A program made the translations under genes and the position numbers. 64,000 nucleotides of DNA from Palsa-504 sp963705835 (lineage in GTDB: Bacteria > Actinomycetota > Actinomycetes > Streptosporangiales > Streptosporangiaceae): contig CAVPLC010000052.1 of NCBI GenBank assembly GCA_963705835.1, positions 62,001-126,000 of the forward strand. The letters run 5' to 3'. The notes beneath the pieces are model-generated. The model had not been told where the DNA came from, ran no database searches, and saw only the letters and a program-made list of their open reading frames with translations. Within the stretch, counting starts at the first letter, position 1. Each line of letters starts with the position of its first letter. Shown piece by piece: positions 45,661 to 53,786 of this stretch.

Positions 45661-46830
45661 ATGAGCAGAGCAGTGCAGATCAGATCAGATGGATTGGGGG
45701 CTCGGGCTGGGCGGCGCCGCGGGCTGCGGGCGGCGGTGGTTACGTCGGCGGTGGTCGCGGCGGGGGTGGTCGCGGTGGGGGTGGTCGCGGTGGCGGGGTG
45801 CGCGTCGGCGTCGGCGGTCGCGACGTCGGCGCTGGCCGCATCGACGTCGGGCAGTGCGTCCTGGCACATCGTCAAGCGGGTGCCGAGCGGCAGCTCGGGC
45901 GGGTTCACCGAGGTCACCGCGGTCGGCAAGAACGGCGGATGGGCGTTCAACGCGGGCTCGGTGCCGACCGCGTGGGAGCGGAACGGATCGACCTGGACGC
46001 AGGTCCCCTTCCCCGGGCTGAGCGACGAGGTGGTCGTCGCGGCCGGCGGGACCTCGGCCGCCGACGCGTGGGCGTTCACCAGCGACTTCGGGAAGTCCCG
46101 CGCGCTGCACTGGAACGGCCGCACCTGGTCGGTGCAGCACGTCTTCTCCCGGGAGATCGGCGGCGCGGTGGTGATCAGCCGCTCGGACGTGTGGGTGTTC
46201 GGCGAGCTGTTCTTGCCCGGCGCCGAGCTGGGCGCCTGGCACTACGACGGGCACACCTGGTCCCGCGTCTCATCCGGCCACGGCCTGGAGGGAGGCAGCG
46301 CGCTGTCGGCCAGTGATATCTGGGCCTTCGACGGCGCTGACGTGGCGCACTGGAACGGCGCCACCTGGTCCCGGACCTCGGTGGCGTCCTTGCTGCCCGC
46401 CCGGCAGCAGCTGAACGACCCGACGCTGACCGGCATCTACGCGGAGTCCAGGCACAGCGTCTACGCCATCGCCAACGGCAACCTGCAGGACGAGGGCGGC
46501 CCCATCGTCGTCCTGCACTGGAACGGCTCGGCCTGGTCCAAGGTGGCGCGGGGCCAGTTCGGGTTCGGCATCCTCCAGCAGCTCAGCTCCGATGGGCACG
46601 GCGGCCTGTGGCTCCCGATGCCGGGCTTCGACGGGCAGAAGTCCTACCTGGTGCACTACTCCAACGGGCACCTGACCACGGCCGCGCTGCCGGTCGCGGC
46701 GTCCTCGATCGGCCTGGACACCGTTTCGATCATCCCCGGCGGCACCGGGGTGCTCGCGGCCGGCGAGACCCACGGCCGGAACGCCCCCGGGACCGACGTG
46801 GTCGCCGTGATCCTGCAGTACAAGGCCTGA
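45661..46830 (+). CDS. Lipoprotein with W-x-G-x-x-W repeats (beta-propeller-like)
   Basis: 389 residues from ATG 45661 (GGAG site). A basic N-terminus and a long hydrophobic stretch end in VVAVAGCASASA, a lipobox (VAGC), so it should be a membrane-anchored surface lipoprotein. The mature part holds recurring blade-like units of about 45-50 residues: RALHWNGRTWSVQHV, AWHYDGHTWSRVSS, VAHWNGATWSRTSV, VLHWNGSAWSKVAR. This is like kelch/galactose-oxidase-type propellers found in actinobacterial exported proteins. No enzyme motif seen; possible binding role. Confidence 0.78.
   Translation: MSRAVQIRSDGLGARAGRRRGLRAAVVTSAVVAAGVVAVGVVAVAGCASASAVATSALAASTSGSASWHIVKRVPSGSSGGFTEVTAVGKNGGWAFNAGSVPTAWERNGSTWTQVPFPGLSDEVVVAAGGTSAADAWAFTSDFGKSRALHWNGRTWSVQHVFSREIGGAVVISRSDVWVFGELFLPGAELGAWHYDGHTWSRVSSGHGLEGGSALSASDIWAFDGADVAHWNGATWSRTSVASLLPARQQLNDPTLTGIYAESRHSVYAIANGNLQDEGGPIVVLHWNGSAWSKVARGQFGFGILQQLSSDGHGGLWLPMPGFDGQKSYLVHYSNGHLTTAALPVAASSIGLDTVSIIPGGTGVLAAGETHGRNAPGTDVVAVILQYKA
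45751..45795. repeat. Three near-identical 15-bp units within the signal-peptide coding region
   Basis: GTGGTCGCGGCGGGG, GTGGTCGCGGTGGGG and GTGGTCGCGGTGGCG follow each other without a gap and encode VVAAG-VVAVG-VVAVA, the hydrophobic core of the lipoprotein signal. Slippage here would change the length of the signal peptide in five-residue steps. Confidence 0.85.
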
Positions 46831-46848
46831 CGAGCACCGACGACGGGA

Positions 46849-46879
46849 CCGTGGTGCCTGCGGGGGGCGGGCACCACGG
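46849..46879. terminator. Hairpin downstream of the lipoprotein gene
   Basis: CCGTGGTGCC (46849-46858) pairs perfectly with GGCACCACGG (46870-46879) over an 11-base G-rich loop, starting 19 bases after the stop codon. Confidence 0.75.
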
Positions 46880-46980
46880 ACCGTTCGGACAAAAAATCCA
46901 GGGCGCGGCCGGTCAGTTACTTACGGTGTCAAGCCATCACTGGTTTGCTTGCAGGCTGTTACACCGCTAGCGTGCCTGGC

Positions 46981-47709
46981 ATGGCAGCGGACGGGCGTCG
47001 GCACATCATCGCGATCGGCGGCGGCATGCTCGCGCCGGACGGCAAGATCCCCGTTCACCTGGAGAACGCGCTGCGGCTGACCGGGCAGCGCGAACCCCGG
47101 CTGTGCGTGCTGAACACGGCGGGCGGCGACGACTCGCGGTGGACGCTGGGCATATACGACCGGTTCGCCGGGCACCCGGTCCGGGTCAGCCACCTGGCCC
47201 TGTTCCCGATGCCGAACGTGCGCGACCCCGAGGACCTGCTGCTGTCCCAGGACCTGATCTTCGTCGGCGGCGGCAGCGTGGCGAACATGCTGGCCGTGTG
47301 GCGGGTGCACGGGCTCGACGTGATCATGCGCAAGGCCTGGCAGGCGGGCGTCGTGCTGGCCGGCTCGAGCGCGGGCGGCATCTGCTGGTTCGAGGGAGGC
47401 ACGACCGATTCGTTCGGGCGGGAGCTGCGGGCGTTCACCGACGGGCTGGGGCTGCTGCCCGGCAGCTACTGCCCGCACTACAACTCCGAGCCCGGCCGCC
47501 GGCCGCTGTACCACCGGCTGATCACGGACGGCACGCTGTCCGGCGGGATCGCCTGCGACGACGGGGCGGCGGCGCACTTCACCGACGACACGCTGACCGA
47601 GCTCATCGCCGACCGCCCGACCGCCGGCGCGTACCGGGTCCAGGGCTCGCCGGGCGCGGCAGTCGTGGAGACCCCGCTGGAGACCCGCTTCCTCGGCGAG
47701 CCCGCTTAG
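46981..47709 (+). CDS. Peptidase E / S51-family class I glutamine-amidotransferase-like protein
   Basis: 242 residues from ATG 46981. The nucleophile elbow VVLAGSSAGGICWFEGGTTD carries the family Ser and the SAGGICWF signature, following LIFVGGGSVANMLAVWRVHG. Classical peptidase E hydrolyses Asp-X dipeptides; a cyanophycinase-like or other role is possible. Soluble, no signal peptide. Followed six bases later by a palindrome that lies before the ABC transporter genes. Confidence 0.85.
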   Translation: MAADGRRHIIAIGGGMLAPDGKIPVHLENALRLTGQREPRLCVLNTAGGDDSRWTLGIYDRFAGHPVRVSHLALFPMPNVRDPEDLLLSQDLIFVGGGSVANMLAVWRVHGLDVIMRKAWQAGVVLAGSSAGGICWFEGGTTDSFGRELRAFTDGLGLLPGSYCPHYNSEPGRRPLYHRLITDGTLSGGIACDDGAAAHFTDDTLTELIADRPTAGAYRVQGSPGAAVVETPLETRFLGEPA

Positions 47710-47714
47710 CGCTT

Positions 47715-47732
47715 CTCTACCCAAGGGTAGAG
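47715..47732. promoter_or_regulatory. Perfect 18-bp palindrome CTCTACCCAAGGGTAGAG-type element
   Basis: CTCTACCC at 47715-47722 and GGGTAGAG at 47725-47732 are exact inverses around AA. It lies 60 bases before the ABC ATPase start and six after the peptidase E stop. It is short for a terminator and has the symmetry of a NarL/LuxR-type dimer site, so the response regulator at 49639 is a natural candidate to bind it. Confidence 0.55.
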
Positions 47733-47791
47733 GCGGAGTTCTAGCTGGGGGCTGATGCGCGGGGCGGGCCGTCATCGGCACGATCGTGGGC

Positions 47792-48751
47792 ATGAGCAAG
47801 CCACAGGTAGTGACCGTGCGGGGTCTGCGCAAGGCGTACGGGGACAGGGTGGTGGTGGACGGGCTGGACCTCGACGTCCCCGCCGGAGAAATCGTCGGGC
47901 TGATCGGGGCCAACGGCGCCGGGAAGACCACGACCGTCGAATGCATCCAGGGGCTGCGCCTGCCGGACGCCGGGACGCTGCGGGTGCTCGGCTACGACCC
48001 GGTGACGCAGGCCGAGAAGCTGCGGCCGCTGATCGGCAGCCAGCTGCAGGACTCGGCCCTGCCGGACCGGCTGCGGGTGGCCGAGGCGGTCGAGCTGTTC
48101 GGTACCGCGCGAGCCCGGGACGGCGGCGAGCTGCTGTCGCAGTTCGGGCTGGGGCAGCGGGGACGGTCGGCGTTCGGCTCGCTGAGCGGCGGGGAACGGC
48201 AGCGGCTGTTCCTGGTGCTGGCCCTGCTCAACCGGCCGCGGCTGGTCATCCTGGACGAGCTGACCCAGGGCCTGGACCCGGCGGCGCGGCGCAACGTGTG
48301 GGCCGCGGTGCGCCAGCTTCACGACGAGGGCACCACCGTGCTGCTGGTGACCCACGAGATGGACGAGGCCGAGGAGCTGTGCGGCCGGGTCGTGGTGATG
48401 CGCGCGGGGCGCGTCCTTGACGCGGGGGCGCCGGCGGACCTGGTGGAGCGGCATGCCGGGACGGCGACGATCCGATTCAGCATGCCGGATCCCCCGGCGC
48501 TGCTGCTGGACCAGGTCCGCCGGCTGGACGACGTGCACGAGGTGGAGCGGGCCGGGGCACGGGTGACCGTCCGGGGCAGCCGGGGAGTGATCGCGTACGT
48601 GGGCGCGGCCCTGGTGCGGTGGGACCTGGTGCCCGCCGACCTGAACGTGCGCGTGCCGAGCCTGGAGGACGCGCTGCTCGGCCTGCTCGACGACGGGCCC
48701 GCGGCGACCGGCATACCGATGCAGAAGGAACTGGCGGGAGGACGGCGATGA
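47792..48751 (+). CDS. ABC transporter ATP-binding protein
   Basis: 319 residues, DrrA/CcmA-type nucleotide-binding domain. Walker A LIGANGAGKTTTVECIQGLR, a Q-loop near GSQLQDSALPDRL, signature LSGGERQRLFLVLALLNRP, Walker B LVILDELTQGLDPAA and H-loop VLLVTHEMDEAEELC. Walker B ends in E, and the D-loop is intact. The C-terminal ~90 residues are the usual extension. ATG 47792 is used; an earlier ATG lies two codons upstream. Its stop overlaps the permease start (ATGA). First gene of an ABC exporter/two-component cassette. Confidence 0.92.
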   Translation: MSKPQVVTVRGLRKAYGDRVVVDGLDLDVPAGEIVGLIGANGAGKTTTVECIQGLRLPDAGTLRVLGYDPVTQAEKLRPLIGSQLQDSALPDRLRVAEAVELFGTARARDGGELLSQFGLGQRGRSAFGSLSGGERQRLFLVLALLNRPRLVILDELTQGLDPAARRNVWAAVRQLHDEGTTVLLVTHEMDEAEELCGRVVVMRAGRVLDAGAPADLVERHAGTATIRFSMPDPPALLLDQVRRLDDVHEVERAGARVTVRGSRGVIAYVGAALVRWDLVPADLNVRVPSLEDALLGLLDDGPAATGIPMQKELAGGRR

Positions 48752-49059
48752 ACACCGCGATTGGACGGCTCGTCAAGGCCGAGCTGAAACTCATGACGCG
48801 CGATCCGCTCGTGCTGACGTTCGTGTTCGCGTTCCCGGTCGTGACCATGCTGATCATCGGCGGGGCGTTCGGCACCAAGCCGAACCCGGGCTTTGAGGGC
48901 GCCAACCCGGCGCACTGGTACGTGGCGTCCTACCTGACCGTGGTCATCGCCGCGGCGGGACTGGTCATGCTGCCGGTGCACCTGGCGTCCTACCGAGAGC
49001 GCGGCGTGCTGCGACGGTTCGCGGCGGCGGGCTTCCCGCGCTGGTCGTTCGCCATCGCC
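48748..49059 (+). pseudogene. 5' fragment of the cognate ABC-2 permease gene
   Basis: Starts well (ATG 48748, GGAGG seven bases upstream) and reads MNTAIGRLVKAELKLMTRDP, LVLTFVFAFPVVTMLIIGGA, LPVHLASYRERGVLRRFAAA, the first ~100 residues of an ABC-2 exporter permease with two helices. After GFPRWSFA, at about 49055, the sequence changes to that of a histidine kinase in another frame, and the remaining ~150 residues of permease are absent. As the sequence stands, no membrane channel can be made. Confidence 0.75.
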
Positions 49060-49642
49060 CCTGACCGTCTCCCTGCTGCACGTGCAGAGCGCGCGGCTCG
49101 CGGTGGAGCACGACCCGGCCGACGCCGCGCGGGCGCTGGCCGAGGCGGAACGGCTCGGCCGTGAGTGCCTGGCCGAGGTGCGGACCACGGTCGGGATGCT
49201 GCGCGAGCGCGGCTCGGGTGCCTCGGGCGGCTCGGGCGGTGAGGGCATCGCGCCGCTGCCGGGGGTCGAGGGCCTGCCCGCGCTGGTCGAGCGGTTCCGG
49301 TCCGCGGGCGCGGACGTCACGTTGGTGGTCGAGGGCGACACGGCCGGGCTGCCCGCCACCACCGGCCTGGCCGTGTACCGGATCGCGCAGGAGGCGCTGA
49401 CCAACGCGGTCAAGCACGCGCCGGGCGCGCCGACGGCGGTGCGGCTGACCGTGGGCGCCGCCGCGGTGACGCTGACCGCGGACAGCCGGGGCGAGCCGGG
49501 CACCGGAACCGGGCTGGGCCTGGTCACCATGCGCGAGCGCGCGGAATCGCTCGGCGGGAGCTTCTCGGCGGGCCCCGGCGGGCGCGGCTGGCTGGTGCGC
49601 GCCACGCTGCCGGTCGACGCCAGCCTGCGCGGTGCGCCGTGA
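49060..49642 (+). pseudogene. 3' fragment of the cognate sensor histidine kinase gene
   Basis: From about 49063 the frame reads LTVSLLHVQSARLAVEHDPA, then LGRECLAEVRTTVGMLRERG, the N-box EALTNAVKHAPGAP and the G-box GTGTGLGLVTMRERAESLGG of a NarX/DesK-type kinase. The membrane sensor part and the helix with the phosphate-accepting histidine (usually just before this point) are missing, because the permease fragment is fused directly in front. A GTG at 49082 could start translation but would give a protein without the His. The stop overlaps the next gene (GTGA). Confidence 0.78.
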
Positions 49643-50292
49643 TCCGGGTCCTGCTGGTCGACGACCAGGAGCTGGTACGAACCGGGCTGCGGGGGATCTT
49701 GCGGGAGGCATTCGGCTTCGAGATCGTCGGGGAGTGCGCCGACGGCAGCGAGGTCCCCGCCGCGGTGCAGGCCCTGGCGCCCGACGTGATCCTGATGGAT
49801 GCGCGGATGCCCCTGGTGGACGGCCTGCGGGCGACCCGGGAGGTGCGCGGCCGCGACGGCAGCCCGCCGGTGCTCGCCCTCACCACGTTCGACGACGATG
49901 AGGTGCTGGCCGGCATGCTTCGGGCGGGCGCGTCCGGCTTCGTGCTCAAGGGCGTGCCCGCCGAGGACCTGCAGCGCGCCGTGCGCGTGGTGGCCGAGGG
50001 CGGCTCGTGGCTCGACCCGGCGGTCACCGGCCGGGTGCTGGCCATTTACCGGTCGGCGCCTGCGGCCCGGCCCGCCGAATCCGCCGGCCTGGACGCCCTG
50101 ACCGGGCGCGAGCGTGAGGTGCTCGCGCTCATCGGCCGCGGCAAGACCAACGGCGAGATCGCCGCGGAGCTGTTCGTCAGCGAGGGCACGGTCAAGACGC
50201 ACATCAACCACGTATTCACCAAGCTGCAGCTCCGGGACCGGGCCGCGGCCGTGGTCTTTGCCTTCGACCACGACCTGGTGACGCGCGACTAG
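49639..50292 (+). CDS. NarL/LuxR-family response regulator
   Basis: 217 residues. Receiver domain IRVLLVDDQELVRTGLRGIL with phospho-acceptor D in DVILMDARMPLVDGLRATRE and K in GFVLKGVPAEDL; C-terminal HTH LTGREREVLALIGRGKTNGE, LFVSEGTVKTHINHVFTKLQ. Coupled to the kinase fragment by a GTGA overlap, and last gene of the ABC cassette. Normally it would activate the upstream ABC genes when the kinase senses a membrane-active compound; here its partner is broken. Confidence 0.93.
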   Translation: MIRVLLVDDQELVRTGLRGILREAFGFEIVGECADGSEVPAAVQALAPDVILMDARMPLVDGLRATREVRGRDGSPPVLALTTFDDDEVLAGMLRAGASGFVLKGVPAEDLQRAVRVVAEGGSWLDPAVTGRVLAIYRSAPAARPAESAGLDALTGREREVLALIGRGKTNGEIAAELFVSEGTVKTHINHVFTKLQLRDRAAAVVFAFDHDLVTRD

Positions 50293-50295
50293 GGG

Positions 50296-50505
50296 CTAGT
50301 TCTTGCCGGACGTGGCGCGGTGCAGGGACCAGGCCAGGGCGGCGAAGGCGGCCAGCGGGAGCAGCCACCAGGCGTTCACCCTGGCCACGTGGGTGAGCAG
50401 GGCGGTGACGGCCAGCGCGGCCACCACCAGGGCGGCGACGTGCCAGTCGTCGCCGATCACGAAGTCGTACCAGAACGCTCCGAACGACTTCAGGGCGCGC
50501 ATCAT
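50296..50505 (-). CDS. Small two-helix membrane protein coupled to the COG4280 transporter gene
   Basis: 69 residues: MMRALKSFGAFWYDFVIGDD, a first hydrophobic segment HVAALVVAALAVTALLTHVA and a second NAWWLLPLAAFAALAWSLHR. The ATG at 50505 overlaps the stop of the larger gene (ATGA), so both are made together. I do not recognise a named family; its constant pairing position suggests an accessory subunit. Confidence 0.75.
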   Translation of the reverse strand: MMRALKSFGAFWYDFVIGDDWHVAALVVAALAVTALLTHVARVNAWWLLPLAAFAALAWSLHRATSGKN

Positions 50506-51293
50506 CGTCCCGTCACCTCTTCCGAGTCCGTCATCGCGTTCGTGGCCGGGGCCGGCGCGCGCGATGGCCGGCGGCCGCGGCGCAGCCATGCGGTGTAGCC
50601 GAGCGAGACCAGGGCCACCAGCGGCACGATGACCAGCAGGGCCGCGTCGTTGCCGGGCCAGGTGACCCCGGCTCCTTCGGCGCCCCAGAACGTGCCGAAC
50701 GAGGTCAGCATGATGCCCACCACGAACTTCAGCGCGTTCTCCGGCACCTTGGCCAGCGGCGCGCGGACCGCGATGCCGGTCACGGCCACCACGACGACGG
50801 CGATCGCGGCACCGATCACCGCGGCGCCGAGGTTGCGCTGGTTGGCCCCGAACGTGATCACGATGAACACGACCTCGAGGCCCTCGAGCAGAACGCCCTT
50901 GAACGCGAGGGTGAACGCGTACCAGTCGCTGACCCCGCGCTTTCTGACCTCGGGCGCGGCCTTGGCCGCGGCCACCTCGCGCAGGTAGGCGCTGGCCTCG
51001 TCGTGCAGCGCCTTGTAACCGGAGGCGCGCAGGATGGCCTTGCGCAGCCACTGCAGCCCGAAGATGGCCAGCAGCGCGCCGACGACCAGCCGCAGCGCGG
51101 TCAGCGGCAGCAGCGTGATGGTCGGCCCGAGCACGCCCACGATCGCGGCCAGCACGACCAGGGCCGCGGCCATGCCCTGGAACGTGGACCGCCACTGACG
51201 GGTCAGGCCGGCCGCGAGCACGATGGTGAGCGCCTCGATGGCCTCTACCGCGCAGGCGACGAAGACGGTCAGGATGAGGGGAAGCGCAGTCAC
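50502..51293 (-). CDS. COG4280-type integral membrane protein, putative transporter
   Basis: 263 residues, about seven hydrophobic segments. I see two halves with matching motifs: VEAIEALTIVLAAG (E17, E20) and LLEGLEVVFIVITFG (E137, E140), each followed by LRLVVGALLAIFGLQWLRKA (68-87) and LKFVVGIMLTSFGTFWGAEG (188-207). Paired E-x-x-E motifs in membrane helices recall Ftr1-type iron permeases and the TMEM165/LysE-like families. The halves are joined by a charged loop (residues 90-125). GTG 51293 has AAAGGAGG just upstream. Substrate unknown, perhaps a metal ion. Confidence 0.75.
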   Translation of the reverse strand: MTALPLILTVFVACAVEAIEALTIVLAAGLTRQWRSTFQGMAAALVVLAAIVGVLGPTITLLPLTALRLVVGALLAIFGLQWLRKAILRASGYKALHDEASAYLREVAAAKAAPEVRKRGVSDWYAFTLAFKGVLLEGLEVVFIVITFGANQRNLGAAVIGAAIAVVVVAVTGIAVRAPLAKVPENALKFVVGIMLTSFGTFWGAEGAGVTWPGNDAALLVIVPLVALVSLGYTAWLRRGRRPSRAPAPATNAMTDSEEVTGR

Positions 51294-51342
51294 CGGGCCT
51301 CCTTTAGCACGGGGCCTCCACTAGGTCGGGGACAATGTTCAC

Positions 51343-51903
51343 GTGACCGAGAAAGCGGCTGAGAAATCTGACAGCGCCGGCTGGCTGGTACTTATCTACC
51401 GCATACCGCCCGAGCCAACCAGGCTCCGCTCCACGGTATGGCGGCGGATCAAGAGCCTTGGTGCCATCTACCTGCAGAACTCGGCCGCCGCGCTGCCGGC
51501 CAGCCCCGCTACCGAGCGGGCCCTGCGCAGGCTCCGCAGGGAGATCATCGACATGTCCGGCACGGCGATCCTGCTCTCGTGCGACGTGCTGGCGGGCGAG
51601 CCCGACGTGCGCAGCGCGTTCCAGGCGGCCAGGAACGACGAGTACGAGGAGATCGTGGACCGCTGCGAGGACTTCCTGCAGCAGGTCAAGAAGGAATACG
51701 CGGACAACCACTTCACCTACGCCGAGCTCGAGGAGAACGAGGTCGACCTGGTCAAGCTGCGCAACTGGTTCGCCAAGGTGCGAGAGCGCGACGTGTTCGA
51801 CGCGGACGGCCGGCAGGCGGCGGAAAAGGCGCTCGACGAGTGCGAGCAGTCGCTGGAGGCCTACGCCGCCCGGGTCTACGCGGAAGAAGCAGAGAGCCGA
51901 TGA
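51343..51903 (+). CDS. ChrB N-terminal domain protein
   Basis: 186 residues matching the ChrB_N family along its length: GWLVLIYRIPPEPTRLRSTV, WRRIKSLGAIYLQNSAAALP, then RRLRREIIDMSGTAILLSCD and a helical C-terminal half (CEDFLQQVKKEYADNHFTYA). In proteobacteria ChrB senses chromate together with the ChrA transporter; here the second (ChrB-C) domain and chrA are absent, so I call only the domain. GTG 51343. Divergent from the COG4280 gene with 49 bases between starts. Confidence 0.85.
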   Translation: MTEKAAEKSDSAGWLVLIYRIPPEPTRLRSTVWRRIKSLGAIYLQNSAAALPASPATERALRRLRREIIDMSGTAILLSCDVLAGEPDVRSAFQAARNDEYEEIVDRCEDFLQQVKKEYADNHFTYAELEENEVDLVKLRNWFAKVRERDVFDADGRQAAEKALDECEQSLEAYAARVYAEEAESR

Positions 51904-52202
51904 CCACCGGCCCCGTACCGCCCGCACCGCCGACTCCTACCCGTGTCCTTGCCCGTGTCTTTGCGATTGCAACAGCTGTTAGCTTACATCACTAACTTTG
52001 GTTATGACCATTTTGTGACCAGTGCTTAATCCGTACGTCAACTTCTGGACCGCCTGCGTACGATGACCAATACGTTCACTCAGGCCACCGGGATTCCCGT
52101 CAGCTCGACGACAACTCCACCGGGCCGCTGGGGCCGGGGCGGCCGCTAGGCAGGAGCTGACGGGAGGGCTGGAACACCGGTCCATGCCCTACGATCAGCA
52201 AG
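51904..52202. other. Intergenic region upstream of pepA
   Basis: 299 bases. The part from about 51970 to 52080 is rich in A/T (GCTTACATCACTAACTTTGG, GTGACCAGTGCTTAATCC) and probably holds the pepA promoter. No gene, riboswitch or strong hairpin recognised. Confidence 0.6.
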
Positions 52203-53735
52203 ATGACGGTCACTCTGCTTACCAGCCAGTCAACGCCGACGGCGACCGACGCGGACGCCCTCGTCATCGGAGTGTTCCAGGGCCCAGACGGCCCTGTCCC
52301 CGCTTCGGACCTTGATGACATCGACCTCGTGGCCGCCCTGACCGCGCTCGGCGCGACGGGCAAGCCGGAGGAAATTACCAAGCTTCTCGCGGATTCGCGG
52401 TCGGCGGCCTCGGTCATCGTGGCCGTGGGTCTCGGCCCGGGTCCCGGGACCTCCGGGGAACCCGGCTCGTCCGAGCGCCAGGCGTACCTGGAACGTCTGC
52501 GGCGCGCGGCCGGGGCGGCGAGCCGCGAGCTCGCGTCCGTGCGGGCGGCGCGGGCCGCGATCGCGCTTCCGGCCGGCGAGCCCGACGAGGCCGAGGCGGT
52601 CGCGCTCGGCGCGCTGCTCGGCGGCTACTCCTTCCGCAGGTACCGGACGACCGGGACCGCCCCGGCGGACACCGAGCAGATCGTGCACACGTCACACGTC
52701 GCCGCCACCGACCGGGCCAAGATCTTTGCCGAGGCGATGACGCTGGTCCGCGACCTGGTGAACACCGCTCCCGGCGACCTGGCCCCCGCGGACCTGGCCG
52801 CGGTCGCCGAGCAGACGGCCAGCGCGAGCGGCCTGAGCGTGCAGGTGCTCGACGAGAACGAGCTGGCCAAGGACGGGTACGGCGGCATCCTGGCCGTGGG
52901 CATGGGCTCGGCTCGCCCGCCGCGGCTGGTCCGGCTCGAGTACACGCACCCGGACGCCGCCCGCACCGTCGTCTTCGCGGGCAAGGGGATCACGTTCGAC
53001 TCGGGCGGGCTCTCGCTCAAGCCGTCCAAGGCCATGGAGACGATGAAGGCCGACATGAGCGGCGCCGCCGCGGTGCTGGGCGCGCTGCAGGCCATCGCCG
53101 CTCTCGGCCCGGCCGTCAATGTGGTCGGCTACATGCCGCTGGCCGAGAACATGCCGGGCGGCGGCGCGCAGCGACCGTCGGACGTCATCAGCATCTACGG
53201 CGGCAAGACCGTGGAGGTGCTGAACACCGACGCCGAGGGCCGCCTGGTGCTGGCCGACGCGCTGGCCCGCTCCGGGGCCGACGCGCCCAGCCTGCTCATC
53301 GACGTCGCCACCTTGACCGGAGCGCAGACGGTCGCCCTCGGCAACCGCACGGCCGGGGTCATGGCCAGCGACGATGCGCTGGCCGCTCAGGTCGCGGATT
53401 CCGCGCAGCGGGCCGGGGAGGCGATGTGGCCGATGCCGCTGCCCGAGGACCTGCGCAAGGGCCTGGACTCCAGCGTGGCCGACATCGCGAACGTGTCCGG
53501 GGACCGCGTCGGCGGGATGCTGGTCGCCGGGATCTTCCTGCGCGAGTTCGTGCCCGCCGGGGTCCGCTGGGCTCACCTGGATATCGCCGGCCCGGCCTTC
53601 AATGACGGCGCCGCTTACGGGTACATCTCCAAGGGCGGCACCGGGTCCGCGGTCAGGACCCTGGTGCAGATCGCCGAGGACGTGGCCGAAGGCAGGCTCG
53701 CGGCAGACGGTTCCGGCGGCTCGGACGGCAAGTGA
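52203..53735 (+). CDS. pepA: Leucyl aminopeptidase (M17)
   Basis: 510 residues. Dinuclear zinc metallopeptidase that removes N-terminal residues from peptides in the cytoplasm. The M17 C-terminal catalytic domain has VFAGKGITFDSGGLSLKPS (metal Lys and Asp), METMKADMSGAAAVLGAL (second Asp) and the family signature NTDAEGRLVLADAL near residue 340 with the metal-binding Asp/Glu and the catalytic Arg. The N-terminal ~160 residues are the usual variable domain. It lies upstream of lpd and sucB, a gene order seen across actinobacteria. Confidence 0.95.
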   Translation: MTVTLLTSQSTPTATDADALVIGVFQGPDGPVPASDLDDIDLVAALTALGATGKPEEITKLLADSRSAASVIVAVGLGPGPGTSGEPGSSERQAYLERLRRAAGAASRELASVRAARAAIALPAGEPDEAEAVALGALLGGYSFRRYRTTGTAPADTEQIVHTSHVAATDRAKIFAEAMTLVRDLVNTAPGDLAPADLAAVAEQTASASGLSVQVLDENELAKDGYGGILAVGMGSARPPRLVRLEYTHPDAARTVVFAGKGITFDSGGLSLKPSKAMETMKADMSGAAAVLGALQAIAALGPAVNVVGYMPLAENMPGGGAQRPSDVISIYGGKTVEVLNTDAEGRLVLADALARSGADAPSLLIDVATLTGAQTVALGNRTAGVMASDDALAAQVADSAQRAGEAMWPMPLPEDLRKGLDSSVADIANVSGDRVGGMLVAGIFLREFVPAGVRWAHLDIAGPAFNDGAAYGYISKGGTGSAVRTLVQIAEDVAEGRLAADGSGGSDGK

Positions 53736-53786
53736 AATGATGAGGTTCTAGTAGGCGCTGGACAGGCGACTAAGGAGGCTCCAGGG

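Noticed and set aside
27909..46890. Shared motif GGACCGTTCGG followed by A-rich sequence near 27915 and 46880
   Set aside because: An 11-base match between two places is expected many times by chance in 64 kb, and the second copy is part of the sequence just after a terminator.
51979..52185. Small minus-strand open frame upstream of pepA
   Set aside because: Lies in an AT-rich promoter-like region, no ribosome-binding site, no domain.
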